Assembly: GCF_029623345.1 (NCBI RefSeq)
Contig: NZ_JAPYKH010000001.1
Location: forward strand, 248,001 to 312,000
From: Sphingomonas phyllosphaerae
GTDB lineage: Bacteria; Pseudomonadota; Alphaproteobacteria; Sphingomonadales; Sphingomonadaceae
Direction: 5' to 3'
DNA length: 64,000 nt
Of the stretch, positions 36,456 through 45,840 are shown piece after piece (positions within the stretch are counted from its first letter, which is position 1; each line of letters begins with the position of its first letter). A program made the position numbers and the translations under genes. Under the pieces are notes generated by a model, which ran no database searches, had not been told where the DNA came from, and saw nothing but the letters and a program-made list of their open reading frames with translations.

Positions 36456-36480
36456 GCCCCGCCCGACCACCGGGCGGGGC
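36456..36480 (+). promoter_or_regulatory. strong mRNA hairpin between atpE and atpF'
   Basis: GCCCCGCCCG at 36456-36465 pairs perfectly with CGGGCGGGGC at 36471-36480 around the loop ACCAC. There is no T-run after it, so it is more likely an mRNA-stability or partial-termination element than a full stop. It sits where differential expression would favour the multicopy c subunit. Confidence 0.65.
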
Positions 36481-36500
36481 CGCAAGGATAGCGGATCACC

Positions 36501-36995
36501 ATGCCTCAAATCAGTCAGATCGCCGCCACCTACGCCTCGCAGATCTTCTGGCTGCTCATCACCTTCGGTCTCCTGTATTTCGGGATCGGCAAGCTGATGG
36601 TGCCCAGGGTGCAGGGCGTGATGGACCTGCGTGAATCGAAGATCGCGCAGGACCTCGCGAGCGCGGAGAGCGCGCGCATCGCGGCCGACACGACCGAGGC
36701 GGCGTGGAACGCCGACATGGACGCCGCACGCGCCGCTGCGCAGGCCGAGGTGGCCGCCGCCAAGGCGCGTGCCACGGCCGCGGCCGAAGCACAGCTCCGC
36801 AGCGCCGACGCCGATCTCGCCGAGCGGGTCGCGCACCACGACGTCGCGGTGGCGAACGCCAAGGCGGCGGCGATGGTCAACGTCCAGACGATCGCGACCG
36901 AGGCGGCGCAGGAGCTGGTGCAGCGCCTCGCCGGCGTTACCGTCCCCACCGAGGCCGCCAACGAGGCGGTGCGCAGGCAGCTGAACCATGGCTAA
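36501..36995 (+). CDS. atpF': F0F1 ATP synthase subunit b'
   Basis: 164 residues: one N-terminal membrane helix (IFWLLITFGLLYFGIGKLMVP) then a long Ala-rich helical stalk. With the following b subunit it forms the heterodimeric peripheral stalk seen in alphaproteobacteria and photosynthetic organisms. Its end overlaps the start of atpF by 8 bases. Confidence 0.93.
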   Translation: MPQISQIAATYASQIFWLLITFGLLYFGIGKLMVPRVQGVMDLRESKIAQDLASAESARIAADTTEAAWNADMDAARAAAQAEVAAAKARATAAAEAQLRSADADLAERVAHHDVAVANAKAAAMVNVQTIATEAAQELVQRLAGVTVPTEAANEAVRRQLNHG

Positions 36996-37605
36996 CGCTC
37001 CCGCCCGACCGACCCAGGGTCCCACCTCCGAGGGGCTGGAGCCGCACGATCTCGCCAACGGCAGCGGCTATGCCGCGTCGACCGAGCATGGCGGCGCGGG
37101 CGACCACGTGGCGCCGACAGCGCTTGGCTTCAACGACACCGGCTGGGTCGCTATCGCCGCCTTGGTGGTGCTGATCGGCATGGTGATCGTCCGCGTGCCA
37201 AAGACGATCGCGGCGATGCTCGACAAGCGCATCGGCGAGATCCGCCACCAGCTCGACGAAGCCGCCGCGCTGCGCCGCGAGGCCGAGGCGCTGCGCGACG
37301 AATATGCCGCACGCGCGCGCTCGGCCGAGGCCGACGCCGCCAAGATGCGCGAGAACGCGCACCATGAGGCGGCCGAGATCGTCGCCAAGGCCAAGGCCGA
37401 CACCGAGCAGCTGATGGATCGCCGCGCGCGCATGGCCGAGGACAAGATCGCCGCCGCCGAGCGCGCTGCCATCGCCGAGGTGCGCGCTCGCACCGCCGAG
37501 GCCGCTTCCGCTGCCGCGGCGGCGCTGATCGCCGAGCGCCACGACGCGGAGAGCGACAAGGCGCTGGTGGATCGCGCGATCGCTGGGGTCGGCCGGCTCA
37601 ACTGA
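36988..37605 (+). CDS. atpF: F0F1 ATP synthase subunit b
   Basis: 205 residues. An unusual ~48-residue hydrophilic N-extension (Gly/His/Thr-rich) precedes the membrane helix (GWVAIAALVVLIGMVIVRV) and the long coiled stalk (RRARMAEDKIAAAERAAIAEVRART). Last gene of the F0 operon; the F1 genes must be elsewhere, as usual in this class. Confidence 0.92.
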   Translation: MANAPARPTQGPTSEGLEPHDLANGSGYAASTEHGGAGDHVAPTALGFNDTGWVAIAALVVLIGMVIVRVPKTIAAMLDKRIGEIRHQLDEAAALRREAEALRDEYAARARSAEADAAKMRENAHHEAAEIVAKAKADTEQLMDRRARMAEDKIAAAERAAIAEVRARTAEAASAAAAALIAERHDAESDKALVDRAIAGVGRLN

Positions 37606-37610
37606 GCGGG

Positions 37611-37650
37611 GCGGGGGGGGGGCGTGTCGGTAGTGCCGCCGCCCCCCGCG
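37611..37650 (+). terminator. GC-rich hairpin after the atp operon
   Basis: GCGGGGGG at about 37611-37618 can pair with CCCCCCGC at 37642-37649. The left side continues in a run of ten G. It lies a few bases after the atpF stop. There is no T-run, so termination strength is uncertain. Confidence 0.4.
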
Positions 37651-37728
37651 TGCTCCTGCGGACGCGGGAGCTTGAAGCCACGCAGAACATCGTCGCTATA
37701 CTGTGCACCGGCGTTCGCCGGAGCACGG
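37649..37728. repeat. intergenic repeat (GTGCTCCTGCG type)
   Basis: Starts CGTGCTCCTGCGGACGCGGG and ends near CCGGCGTTCGCCGGAGCACG, so the ends are inverted relative to each other. It is related to the element at 47095-47174. Together with the unit at 37873 it accounts for part of the 390-base gap before the DUF885 gene; I see no gene or RNA in the remainder. Confidence 0.5.
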
Positions 37729-37872
37729 CGGCTATAGTGCTGGCCGAGCGCGTGTTAGTGACCGTGTCCCGCAGGGGACGCTTCGTCCGTCGCCCTGCTG
37801 GCGGCATCCTAAATCCGTCTCAGATTCCACTGTCCCGCGAGCGCCGCGGCAGCTGGGAGGGCCGCCGCACCG

Positions 37873-37900
37873 TGGATCCTGAAACGAGTTCAGGATGACG
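37873..37900. repeat. intergenic palindrome (CCTGAAACGAGTTCAGG type)
   Basis: CCTGAAaCGagTTCAGG core inside GGATCCTGAAACGAGTTCAG, followed by GATGACG. The same unit occurs at 39922-39946 and, inverted and degenerate, at 39851-39876. Confidence 0.6.
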
Positions 37901-37995
37901 GAAGATAGATGGTGCGAGCACGCACTTCAGTGCATCACCGCGCCTCGCTCTGCCATGACCATCCACCCGCCACCAATCCAAATCGAGGTGACCTG

Positions 37996-39813
37996 ATGCC
38001 GCGCCCGTTCGCCGTCGCCCTGCTGCTCGCGACCGGCCTCGCCGCGCCGCGGCCGGCGCTCGCGCAGGCGGTTCCCGCCGCCGCCGCGCCTGCCGGCTCC
38101 GCCGAGGACGTCAAGCTCAAGGCGTTGTTCGCCGCGAGCGACGAGGCATCGCTGCAGCGCAACCCGATCAACGCGCTGTTCCGCGGGGACCTCCGCTATG
38201 CCGACCGGCTCGGCGATCCTTTCTCCGACTCATACATCGCGGCCGAGCGCGCCGCCGCGCAGGGTGATCTTGCCGCGCTCGCGCGGATCGATCGCGCCAA
38301 GCTCACCCGCACCGACCAGATCGCCTATGACGTCTTCCAGCAGCAGAGTTCGGTGACGCTACGTGGGCTTGCGCCCGATCTCGTCGCGCTCAACATCGTC
38401 CGCCCGCTCGACCATTTCTACGGACTGCAGACCTTCTACCCCGAGCTCGCCTCGGGGCAGGGCGCGGCGCCGTTCAACACCGTCGCGGACTATGACAACA
38501 ACCTGAAGCGCAACGCACGCTACGCCGAGTTGCTCGATCAAGCGATGGCGCGTTTCCGCGAAGGCATGCGCGCGCGCGTCGTCCAGCCCAAGCTGGTGGT
38601 GCGCAACATGATCGCGCAATTCGATCATCTGCTCGAAGGCGGTGCCGAGGGCTCCCCAATGTATGGCCCGGTAAAGTCCTTCCCAGCGGCCATCCCGGCC
38701 GCCGACCAGGCGCGGCTCCGCGCCGCCTACACGCGCCAGATCACCGAGGTGATCAATCCGGCGCAGCGGCGCATGCGCGATTTCCTTGAAAAGGAGTATT
38801 TGCCGGTCGCACGCGACAGCGTCGGCCTCTCGGCAATGCCGGGCGGCGCTAAGCTATATGCGTACCTGATCGAGTCGAACACGACGCTGCCGCTCTCCGC
38901 TGATAAAGTCCACCAGCTCGGTCTCAGTGAAGTGACGCGGATCACCCGTGAGATGGAGGCGCAGAAGGGCAAGGTCGGCTTTACCGGCTCCCTCGCCGAT
39001 TTCTTCACCTTTATGCGCGAAGACAAGCGCTTCCAGCCCTCGTCCAAGGAGCAATTGCGGCTCGGCTATGAAGCGATCGGCCGCCGTGTCGACTCGCGCG
39101 CGCGCGAGCAATTCTCGCTGATCCCCAGAACGACGCTCGAGATCCGCCCCGTGCCCGCGTTCAAGGAGAAGACCGACGCGGGCGGGTCCTATCAGGCGGG
39201 CACGCCCGACGGGTCGCGGCCCGGCGTGTTCTACTACAACACCTATGACCTCCCGGTCCGCTACATGTGGGAAATGGAGACGTTGTACCTCCACGAGGCG
39301 GTGCCGGGGCATCATTTTCAAATCAGCCTGGCGCAGGAGAATGAGTCACTCCCGGCCTTCATGCGCTTCAGCGGCAACACCGCCTATGTCGAGGGCTGGG
39401 CGCTCTACGCCGAGACGTTGTGGCCCGAGCTGGGGATGGAGACCGATCCCTATCAGCGCCTGGGCGGCCTCAACGACGAAATGCTGCGGGCGATGCGGCT
39501 GGTGGTCGACACTGGCATCCACACCAAAGGTTGGACGCGCGATCAGGCGATCGACTATATGCTCTCGCACTCTCCGATGGCGCGCACCGATGCGACCGCC
39601 GAGGTGGAGCGCTATATCGCGATCCCCGGACAGGCGTTGGCTTACAAGATCGGTCAGCTGACGATCTCGCGGCTGAAGGCAGACGCAAAGGTGAAGCTAG
39701 GCGACCGCTTCGACGCGCGCGCCTTCCATGCGCAGGTGCTCGACACCGGCGCGCTGCCGATGCCGGTGCTCGAGGCGAAGATCGGGGACTGGGTGAAGGG
39801 TAAGGGGAAGTAG
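37996..39813 (+). CDS. DUF885 family exported protein, putative metallopeptidase
   Basis: 605 residues from ATG 37996, preceded by GAGGTG. A signal peptide is followed by the DUF885 fold; the hallmark HEAVPGHHFQ starts at His433 and gives an HExxxGHH metal-type motif. Family members are presumed periplasmic peptidases, though few are characterised. It is flanked by repeats and shows no operon partner. Confidence 0.88.
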   Translation: MPRPFAVALLLATGLAAPRPALAQAVPAAAAPAGSAEDVKLKALFAASDEASLQRNPINALFRGDLRYADRLGDPFSDSYIAAERAAAQGDLAALARIDRAKLTRTDQIAYDVFQQQSSVTLRGLAPDLVALNIVRPLDHFYGLQTFYPELASGQGAAPFNTVADYDNNLKRNARYAELLDQAMARFREGMRARVVQPKLVVRNMIAQFDHLLEGGAEGSPMYGPVKSFPAAIPAADQARLRAAYTRQITEVINPAQRRMRDFLEKEYLPVARDSVGLSAMPGGAKLYAYLIESNTTLPLSADKVHQLGLSEVTRITREMEAQKGKVGFTGSLADFFTFMREDKRFQPSSKEQLRLGYEAIGRRVDSRAREQFSLIPRTTLEIRPVPAFKEKTDAGGSYQAGTPDGSRPGVFYYNTYDLPVRYMWEMETLYLHEAVPGHHFQISLAQENESLPAFMRFSGNTAYVEGWALYAETLWPELGMETDPYQRLGGLNDEMLRAMRLVVDTGIHTKGWTRDQAIDYMLSHSPMARTDATAEVERYIAIPGQALAYKIGQLTISRLKADAKVKLGDRFDARAFHAQVLDTGALPMPVLEAKIGDWVKGKGK

Positions 39814-39850
39814 GGACGCGGCGCCGTCGCTCCCTCACCCTCTTCTGTCC

Positions 39851-39946
39851 CGTCATCCTGGACTCGTTTAAGGATCTGCGGCGCCGCTTGTTCTGGGGCC
39901 GTGGCGTGTGCGGGACGGTGCATCCTGAAACGAGTTCAGGAAGACG
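39851..39946. repeat. inverted pair of CCTGAAACGAGTTCAGG-type units
   Basis: CGTCATCCTGGACTCGTTTA at 39851-39870 is an imperfect inverted copy of CATCCTGAAACGAGTTCAGG at 39921-39940. The two arms enclose about 45 bases. It occupies the gap between the DUF885 gene and uvrC. Confidence 0.58.
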
Positions 39947-40012
39947 CCAGTGAGCACGAGACGAGATCCCACCCCGTTGTCCCGCGCCGCGCCAGCCCCT
40001 AGATCGCGTGCG

Positions 40013-41932
40013 ATGAACGGCAGTTACGGCCCACCCGACCGCTTCAACGAAGAGCAGGCCACCTTCACCATCCGCGGTGCCGACGCCCCCGACCTCAAGG
40101 CGGGCGAGGCGGCGATCCGCAACGTGCTCAAGACGCTGCCGCTCAAGCCCGGCGTCTATCGCATGCACGACGCCAAGGGCGACGTGCTCTACGTCGGCAA
40201 GGCGCGCGCGCTGAAGAACCGCGTCGCCAACTACGTTCAGGTCGAGCGGCTGCCGAAGCGGCTGCAGCGGATGGTGTCGCAGACGCGATCGATGACGATC
40301 GTGACGACCAATAACGAGGCCGAAGCGCTGCTGCTCGAGGCGCAGCTGATCAAGCGCTACCGGCCCGCGTACAACGTGCTGCTGCGCGACGACAAGAGCT
40401 TCCCCTTCATCCTGCTGCGCGCCGACCACGACTTCCCGCGGATCCAAAAGCATCGCGGCGCGCGGCGCGCCAAGGGCGATTACTACGGCCCCTTCGCCAG
40501 TGCGGGCAGCGTCAATAATACGCTCAACGCGTTGCAGAAGCTCTTCCTGCTGCGGAGTTGCACCGACGGCTTCTTCAAGACGCGTGACCGCCCCTGCCTG
40601 CTGTACCAGATCAAGCGCTGCTCGGCGCCGTGCGTCGGTCGGATCGACCCCGTCGGCTACGCGGATCTGGTCGGCGACGCCAAGAAGTTCCTCGCCGGCA
40701 AGGCCACCGACGTCCAGGCCAAGCTGGGCGCGCAGATGCAGGCCGCCGCGGAGAACATGGACTTCGAGCTCGCCGCGGTACTGCGCGACCGGCTCAAGGC
40801 GCTGACGTTCATTCAGGGCACGCAGTTCATCAACGCGGAGGGGGTGGGCGATGCCGACATCTTCGCGCTCGCCAGCCACGAGGGACTGATCGGGATCGAG
40901 GCCTTCTTCATCCGCGGCGGCCAGAACTGGGGCCATCGCAGCTTTTTCCCCGCGCACACCGCCGACGTACCCGAGGACGAGGTGCTCACCCAGTTCATGA
41001 TGCAATTCTATGAGGAGGTGCCGCCCGCGCGCACCATCCTCATCGATCGCGTGCTGCCCGAGGCCGAGCTGTTGACGCAGGCGCTGTCCGAGCAGACGGG
41101 GCGCAAGGTGGAGCTGACCGTGCCCCAGCGCGGCGTCCGCAAGCGGCTGCTCGACCAGGCCAGCCGCAACGCCCAGGAGGCGCTGGAGCGTCGCCTCGCC
41201 GAGAGCACGACCCAGGCGCGTCTGCATCGCGAGCTCGCCGAACTGTTCGAGCTGGGCGAGTCACCCGACCGGATCGAGGTCTATGACAACAGCCACATCC
41301 AGGGCACCAATGCGCTTGGCGCGATGGTGGTCGCGGGGCCCGAAGGGTTCCGCAAGGGTCATTATCGCAAGTTCAACATCAAGCAGGCCGCCACCGACGA
41401 CGATTATGCGATGATGCGCGAGGTACTCCAGCGCCGTTTCTCGCGCGCGCTGGAGGAGAATTCCGATCGCGATGGCGAGACGTGGCCGGACCTGGTACTG
41501 CTCGACGGCGGTCGCGGCCAGCTTAACGCCGCCAAGGCGGTGCTGGAGGATCTCGGGATCGAGGACGTGTGCCTTGTCGGCGTCGCCAAGGGGCCGCACC
41601 ACGGCCGCGAGGGACGCGAGGTGTTCCACCTGATGGACGGTCGCGAGCTGACGCTGCCGGTGAACTCGCCTTTGCTCTTCTACCTTCAGCGGTTACGCGA
41701 CGAGGTCCACCGATTCGCCATCGGCGCGCACCGCGCCAAACGTGCGAAGGCGATCGGCGCAAGCCCGCTCGACGAAGTTCCCGGTATCGGCCCGGCGCGC
41801 AAGAAGGCGCTGCTGATGCACTTCGGCACCGGCCGCGCGGTGCGCAACGCCAGCCTGGAGGACCTGCGCAAGGCGCCGGGCGTGAGCGCGGCGGTGGCGC
41901 AGCAGGTCTACGACTTCTATCACGCGCGCTAA
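40013..41932 (+). CDS. uvrC: excinuclease ABC subunit C
   Basis: 639-residue incision nuclease of nucleotide excision repair. The GIY-YIG domain is at about residues 40-120 (PGVYRMHDAKGDVLYVGKA), then the Cys-rich CSAPCVGRI, the UVR motif near residue 230, the RNase-H-like C-domain (EVYDNSHIQGTNALGAMVV, LLDGGRGQLN) and the terminal helix-hairpin-helix (LDEVPGIGPARKKALL). The ATG at 40013 is chosen; a GTG at 39950 inside the repeat is unlikely. Confidence 0.96.
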   Translation: MNGSYGPPDRFNEEQATFTIRGADAPDLKAGEAAIRNVLKTLPLKPGVYRMHDAKGDVLYVGKARALKNRVANYVQVERLPKRLQRMVSQTRSMTIVTTNNEAEALLLEAQLIKRYRPAYNVLLRDDKSFPFILLRADHDFPRIQKHRGARRAKGDYYGPFASAGSVNNTLNALQKLFLLRSCTDGFFKTRDRPCLLYQIKRCSAPCVGRIDPVGYADLVGDAKKFLAGKATDVQAKLGAQMQAAAENMDFELAAVLRDRLKALTFIQGTQFINAEGVGDADIFALASHEGLIGIEAFFIRGGQNWGHRSFFPAHTADVPEDEVLTQFMMQFYEEVPPARTILIDRVLPEAELLTQALSEQTGRKVELTVPQRGVRKRLLDQASRNAQEALERRLAESTTQARLHRELAELFELGESPDRIEVYDNSHIQGTNALGAMVVAGPEGFRKGHYRKFNIKQAATDDDYAMMREVLQRRFSRALEENSDRDGETWPDLVLLDGGRGQLNAAKAVLEDLGIEDVCLVGVAKGPHHGREGREVFHLMDGRELTLPVNSPLLFYLQRLRDEVHRFAIGAHRAKRAKAIGASPLDEVPGIGPARKKALLMHFGTGRAVRNASLEDLRKAPGVSAAVAQQVYDFYHAR

Positions 41933-41942
41933 GGCTCGGCGG

Positions 41943-43700
41943 TCACTCCACCGGGATCAGCGCGCGCGATGGACGCTCACGCCGCGGTGCCGGCGACATG
42001 GCCTCGACCAACTCGAACTGCGCTATCTCGCCGGCGAGCAGGTCGGCCTGATCGGCGAGCCCGCGCGCGGCGGCGGTGGCCTGCTCCGCCATCGCGGCAT
42101 TCTGCTGTGTGACGCTGTCGATCTCGGCCACCGCCGTATTGACCCGCTGAAGTCGCGACGCTTCCTGCTCGGCCGAGTGCGCGATCTCGACGATCAGCTG
42201 GTTGATCTCGCTGACTCGTTCCGTGATTCGCTTCAGCGATCCGGCGGCGCTGACCACCAGCTGGGCGCCGCGCTCCACTTCCTCGCCAGAGGCGGTGATG
42301 CGCGCCTTGACGTCCTTCGCCGCCTCCGCGGAGCGCTGCGCGAGCGCGCGCACCTCCGCGGCGACGACCGCGAAGCCTCTGCCAGACTCACCCGCGCGCG
42401 CCGCCTCCACTCCCGCATTAAGAGCGAGCAGGTTGGTCTGGAAGGCGATACCGTCGATCACCGCGATGATCTCGCTGATCTCGGCGGAGCTGTGGCGGAT
42501 CGAGTCCATCGCCGCGGCGGCAGACTCGACGATTTGCCCAGACTCCTCCGCTTCGGCACGCATCACCTGCGCGGTCTGGCGAGCGCTTCCGGCGCCTACC
42601 GCGGTGTTGCGCACCGCCGTCGTGATCTCGTGCATCGCGCTGGCGGTCTCGCCCAGGCTGGCGGCCTGCTGCTCGGTGCGCTGTGCCATATGGTCGGACG
42701 CGAGCCGGATCTCGACCGCGCCGGCACGGACCATCTCGCCGGTCTCGCTCACCTCGGTGAGCGCACGGCTCAGCTGCTCGACCGCGGTGTCATAGGAGTG
42801 TGCGATTGCCTCGTAGCCGGCGGGCAACAAGTCGCCGAGCCGCTCGGTCATCCGGCGCCGTGCCAGATTGTCGAGCGCGCCGGCGAGCCGGTGGACGACC
42901 ATCTCCTGCGCGCTTGTCGCGGTGCGCCGCTCTATTACCAGATCGCGGAAGCCTTGCAGCGCGTGAACCATCTCGCCGATCTCGTCGGACCGGTCGCCGC
43001 CTGCCAGCGCGACGGTGAGCTGGCCCGCCGCCATCTGTCGAATCGCGGCCGCGGTCGCGAGGATGGGTGCGAGCACGTGGCGGAACAGCAGCAGCAGTCC
43101 TGCCCCCACCACCAGCATCAGCACCGCCGCCATGGTCAGCAGCAGCGCCAAGGTCGCTTTGACCTGACTGCTCGCTGCGATGCCGAGCTTGACGCGCGCC
43201 GTCGTGGCCGCGCGCACCAGCGTGTCCAGCGCCGTGCGATGTTCCGCATAGAGGGCGGAGAGGCGAGCGTAACTGGCGTCGGCGGTGCGCAGGTCGCCGC
43301 GTCCGATCGCAGGGATGAAGGTGCTGTCCAGTTCGCGCCAATACGCATCGGCGGGACGCGCCACGCGGTCCAGACCGGCGAGTAGCGCGGGGTCCACGTC
43401 GCTCTTCCGCCAGTGCCCGACACTGTCCTCGAAGGCACGTTCGAGCGCGACCAGTTCGCGCCGGCGAACGGGTAGTGTTGCGGGATATTGGCATAGCAAC
43501 AAGGCGGCGAGGTGGGCCTCGATCAGCGTTGCGGGTGGTGGCATGATCGCCGCATCGAAATCGTCGATCTGCTGCCCTACGCGATCGATCGGACCTCCCA
43601 CGCGAATGCGGTCGATCATGATGTCGGTCGCGATGGTACCCAGGAGCAGGGCGGCTACAGTGAGCGCCGCGCCGATCTGACACTTGCATTTGATCTGCAT
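41943..43700 (-). CDS. methyl-accepting chemotaxis protein
   Basis: 585 residues: N-terminal membrane helix (about 10-30), a ~150-residue periplasmic helical sensor, second helix (about 182-210), HAMP (about 210-265), and the cytoplasmic signalling domain with the hairpin-tip sequence [20 protein letters not shown]. No C-terminal receptor-modification pentapeptide is seen. The ligand is unknown. No other che genes are in the window. Confidence 0.94.
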   Translation of the reverse strand: MQIKCKCQIGAALTVAALLLGTIATDIMIDRIRVGGPIDRVGQQIDDFDAAIMPPPATLIEAHLAALLLCQYPATLPVRRRELVALERAFEDSVGHWRKSDVDPALLAGLDRVARPADAYWRELDSTFIPAIGRGDLRTADASYARLSALYAEHRTALDTLVRAATTARVKLGIAASSQVKATLALLLTMAAVLMLVVGAGLLLLFRHVLAPILATAAAIRQMAAGQLTVALAGGDRSDEIGEMVHALQGFRDLVIERRTATSAQEMVVHRLAGALDNLARRRMTERLGDLLPAGYEAIAHSYDTAVEQLSRALTEVSETGEMVRAGAVEIRLASDHMAQRTEQQAASLGETASAMHEITTAVRNTAVGAGSARQTAQVMRAEAEESGQIVESAAAAMDSIRHSSAEISEIIAVIDGIAFQTNLLALNAGVEAARAGESGRGFAVVAAEVRALAQRSAEAAKDVKARITASGEEVERGAQLVVSAAGSLKRITERVSEINQLIVEIAHSAEQEASRLQRVNTAVAEIDSVTQQNAAMAEQATAAARGLADQADLLAGEIAQFELVEAMSPAPRRERPSRALIPVE

Positions 43701-43962
43701 CTCTCGAGCCTCGTTGATGGCTCGTTTCCAGCACGCCGGCCGCGATCAGGACAAGTCGCCCGGTTCGCCGAGTCGCCGCTGCGGGTCGGGAGATCGCCGC
43801 TCGCCTGTGCCCGCCAACTCGCGCCCGATCGGCGCGAGGTGCCGCATGGCGGTTCATCGCGCATCTCGGCCCAGACACTGGCCAGCGCGGTGCGAAGGAG
43901 CACGTTGGTGGGCGTCCTCCGAGCGGATGCGCATGCCCGCTCGCACCGCTATGAATGGACCG

Positions 43963-44694
43963 ATGCACCTCGCCGCCGACGCTTTGATCCTCTCCGCCCG
44001 CGCGCATGGCGAGCACGGCGCGGTCGTGCGCGGCTTCACCCGGGACGACGGGGTGCGCCCGGGCTATGTCCGCGGCGGGCACTCGCGTCGGCTGCGGCCC
44101 TTGCTCCAGCCGGGCAATGTCGTGCGCGGTGACTGGCGCGGGCGCAGCGACGAGCAGCTCGCGGCGCTCACCGTCGAGCTGGTGCACAGCCGCGCGCCGC
44201 TGTTCGCCCAGCCGCTGCCCGCCGCTGCGATCGAGTGGCTGTGCGCGCTTACCGCTGGCGCCCTGCCCGAGGCGCAGCCCTATCCACGTCTGCACGACGC
44301 GCTCGCCGCGGTGTTCGACGCGATCGAGGCGGCGCCGAGCGCGCATGGTTGGGCCGGCAGCGTTGCGCGTTACGAGCTGCTGCTGCTCGCCGAGCTCGGT
44401 TTCGGGCTGGACCTGAGCGGTTGTACCGTCACCGGCACGCGCGACGATCTGGCGTATGTCAGCCCGCGCAGCGGCGCCGCGGTGAGCCGTGCCGGCGCGA
44501 TCGGCTACGAGACGCGGCTGCTCGCGCTACCACCGTTCCTGCTCTCGGGCGGCGCGGCCACCTGGGACGAGGTGCTCGGCGCGCTGACGCTCACCGGGCA
44601 TTTCCTCGCGCGCGACGTGCTGGTCGACCGCCGTCGCGACCTGCTCGCCGCACGCGAACGGCTGGTGGCGCGGCTCGCGCGGGCGGTTGCGTGA
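43963..44694 (+). CDS. recO: DNA repair protein RecO
   Basis: 243 residues. N-terminal OB-fold ([20 protein letters not shown] ... [19 protein letters not shown]) followed by a helical domain. It loads RecA with RecFR on gapped DNA. ATG 43963 is chosen; ATG 43951 in the same frame is possible. The ~260 bases between the chemotaxis receptor and recO contain nothing recognisable. Confidence 0.9.
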   Translation: MHLAADALILSARAHGEHGAVVRGFTRDDGVRPGYVRGGHSRRLRPLLQPGNVVRGDWRGRSDEQLAALTVELVHSRAPLFAQPLPAAAIEWLCALTAGALPEAQPYPRLHDALAAVFDAIEAAPSAHGWAGSVARYELLLLAELGFGLDLSGCTVTGTRDDLAYVSPRSGAAVSRAGAIGYETRLLALPPFLLSGGAATWDEVLGALTLTGHFLARDVLVDRRRDLLAARERLVARLARAVA

Positions 44695-44722
44695 GCGCGC
44701 GCGCCGCGCCATGCGGTGCGGC

Positions 44723-45775
44723 ATGACCGACTCCACCCTGATCGCGATCCTGCCCGGCGACGGCATCGGCCCCGAAGTGACGCGCGAGGCGCGCCGCGTG
44801 CTCGAGGCGCTCGACCTCGGCCTCCGCTTCGAGGAGGCGCCCGTCGGCGGCGCCGCCTATCGCGCCACTGGCCACCCGCTGCCGCTCGAGACGTTGGCGC
44901 TGGCCGATCGCGCCGCGGCGGTGCTGTTCGGCGCGGTGGGCGACCCGGCGTTCGACTCGCTCGAGCGTGCGCTGCGTCCCGAGCAGGCGATCCTCGGCAT
45001 CCGCAAGCATCTCGGCACCTTCGCCAACCTGCGCCCGGCGCGGATCTTCCCCGGCCTGGAGGACGCCTCGACGCTCAAGCCCGAGGTGGCGCGTGCGATC
45101 GACCTGGTGATCGTGCGCGAGCTCAACGGCGACGTCTATTTCGGCGCCAAGGGGCGCGGCACCACAGCGGAGGGCAAACGCGAGGGTCACGACCTGATGC
45201 GCTACGACGAGGACGAGGTGCGCCGCATCGCGCGCGTCGGCTTCGAAACCGCGGCGAAGCGGCGCGGCAAGCTCTGCTCGGTCGACAAGGCCAACGTGCT
45301 CGAGACCTCGCAGCTGTGGCGCGACGTCGTGATCGAGGTGGCAGCGGACTATCCGCAGGTCGAGCTGACGCACATGTACGTCGACAATGCCGCGATGCAG
45401 CTGGTGCGCAACCCGGGCGCGTTCGACACGATCGTGACGGGCAATCTGTTCGGCGACATCCTCTCCGACCAGGCGAGCATGTGCGTCGGCTCGATCGGCA
45501 TGCTGCCCTCGGCCGCGCTCGATGGCGCGGGCAAGGGACTGTACGAGCCGATCCACGGCTCGGCGCCCGACATCGCGGGGCAGGGCAAGGCCAATCCGTG
45601 CGCCGCGATCCTGTCCGCGGCGATGCTGCTGCGCCACTCGCTGGCGCAGGACGCGGCGGCGGACCGCGTCGAGGCGGCGGTGGCAGCTGTGCTGGCGCGT
45701 GGCCTGCGCACTACGGACATGGGCGGCGAGGCGACCACGGTAGAGATGGGCGACGCGGTGCTCGTGGAGCTGTGA
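44723..45775 (+). CDS. leuB: 3-isopropylmalate dehydrogenase
   Basis: 350-residue leucine biosynthesis enzyme. N-terminal [17 protein letters not shown], substrate-binding [14 protein letters not shown], the catalytic [13 protein letters not shown] and [13 protein letters not shown] region, and [14 protein letters not shown] are all visible. It begins 28 bases after recO and is followed by a terminator-like hairpin. leuA, leuC and leuD are not here. Confidence 0.96.
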   Translation: MTDSTLIAILPGDGIGPEVTREARRVLEALDLGLRFEEAPVGGAAYRATGHPLPLETLALADRAAAVLFGAVGDPAFDSLERALRPEQAILGIRKHLGTFANLRPARIFPGLEDASTLKPEVARAIDLVIVRELNGDVYFGAKGRGTTAEGKREGHDLMRYDEDEVRRIARVGFETAAKRRGKLCSVDKANVLETSQLWRDVVIEVAADYPQVELTHMYVDNAAMQLVRNPGAFDTIVTGNLFGDILSDQASMCVGSIGMLPSAALDGAGKGLYEPIHGSAPDIAGQGKANPCAAILSAAMLLRHSLAQDAAADRVEAAVAAVLARGLRTTDMGGEATTVEMGDAVLVEL

Positions 45776-45815
45776 GCCCTTTCACTTTTTCCCGTCAGGG
45801 GGAGAAGTGAAGGGC
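45776..45815. terminator. bidirectional terminator between leuB and the glycosyltransferase gene
   Basis: GCCCTTTCACTT at the left pairs with AAGTGAAGGGC at the right with a single bulge; the centre is TTTCCCGTCAGGGGGAG, which extends the stem. It starts one base after the leuB stop and sits between convergent genes, with T/A-rich arms on both strands. Confidence 0.7.
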
Positions 45816-45840
45816 TACCGCCTCCGACCAAACTTCTCGC

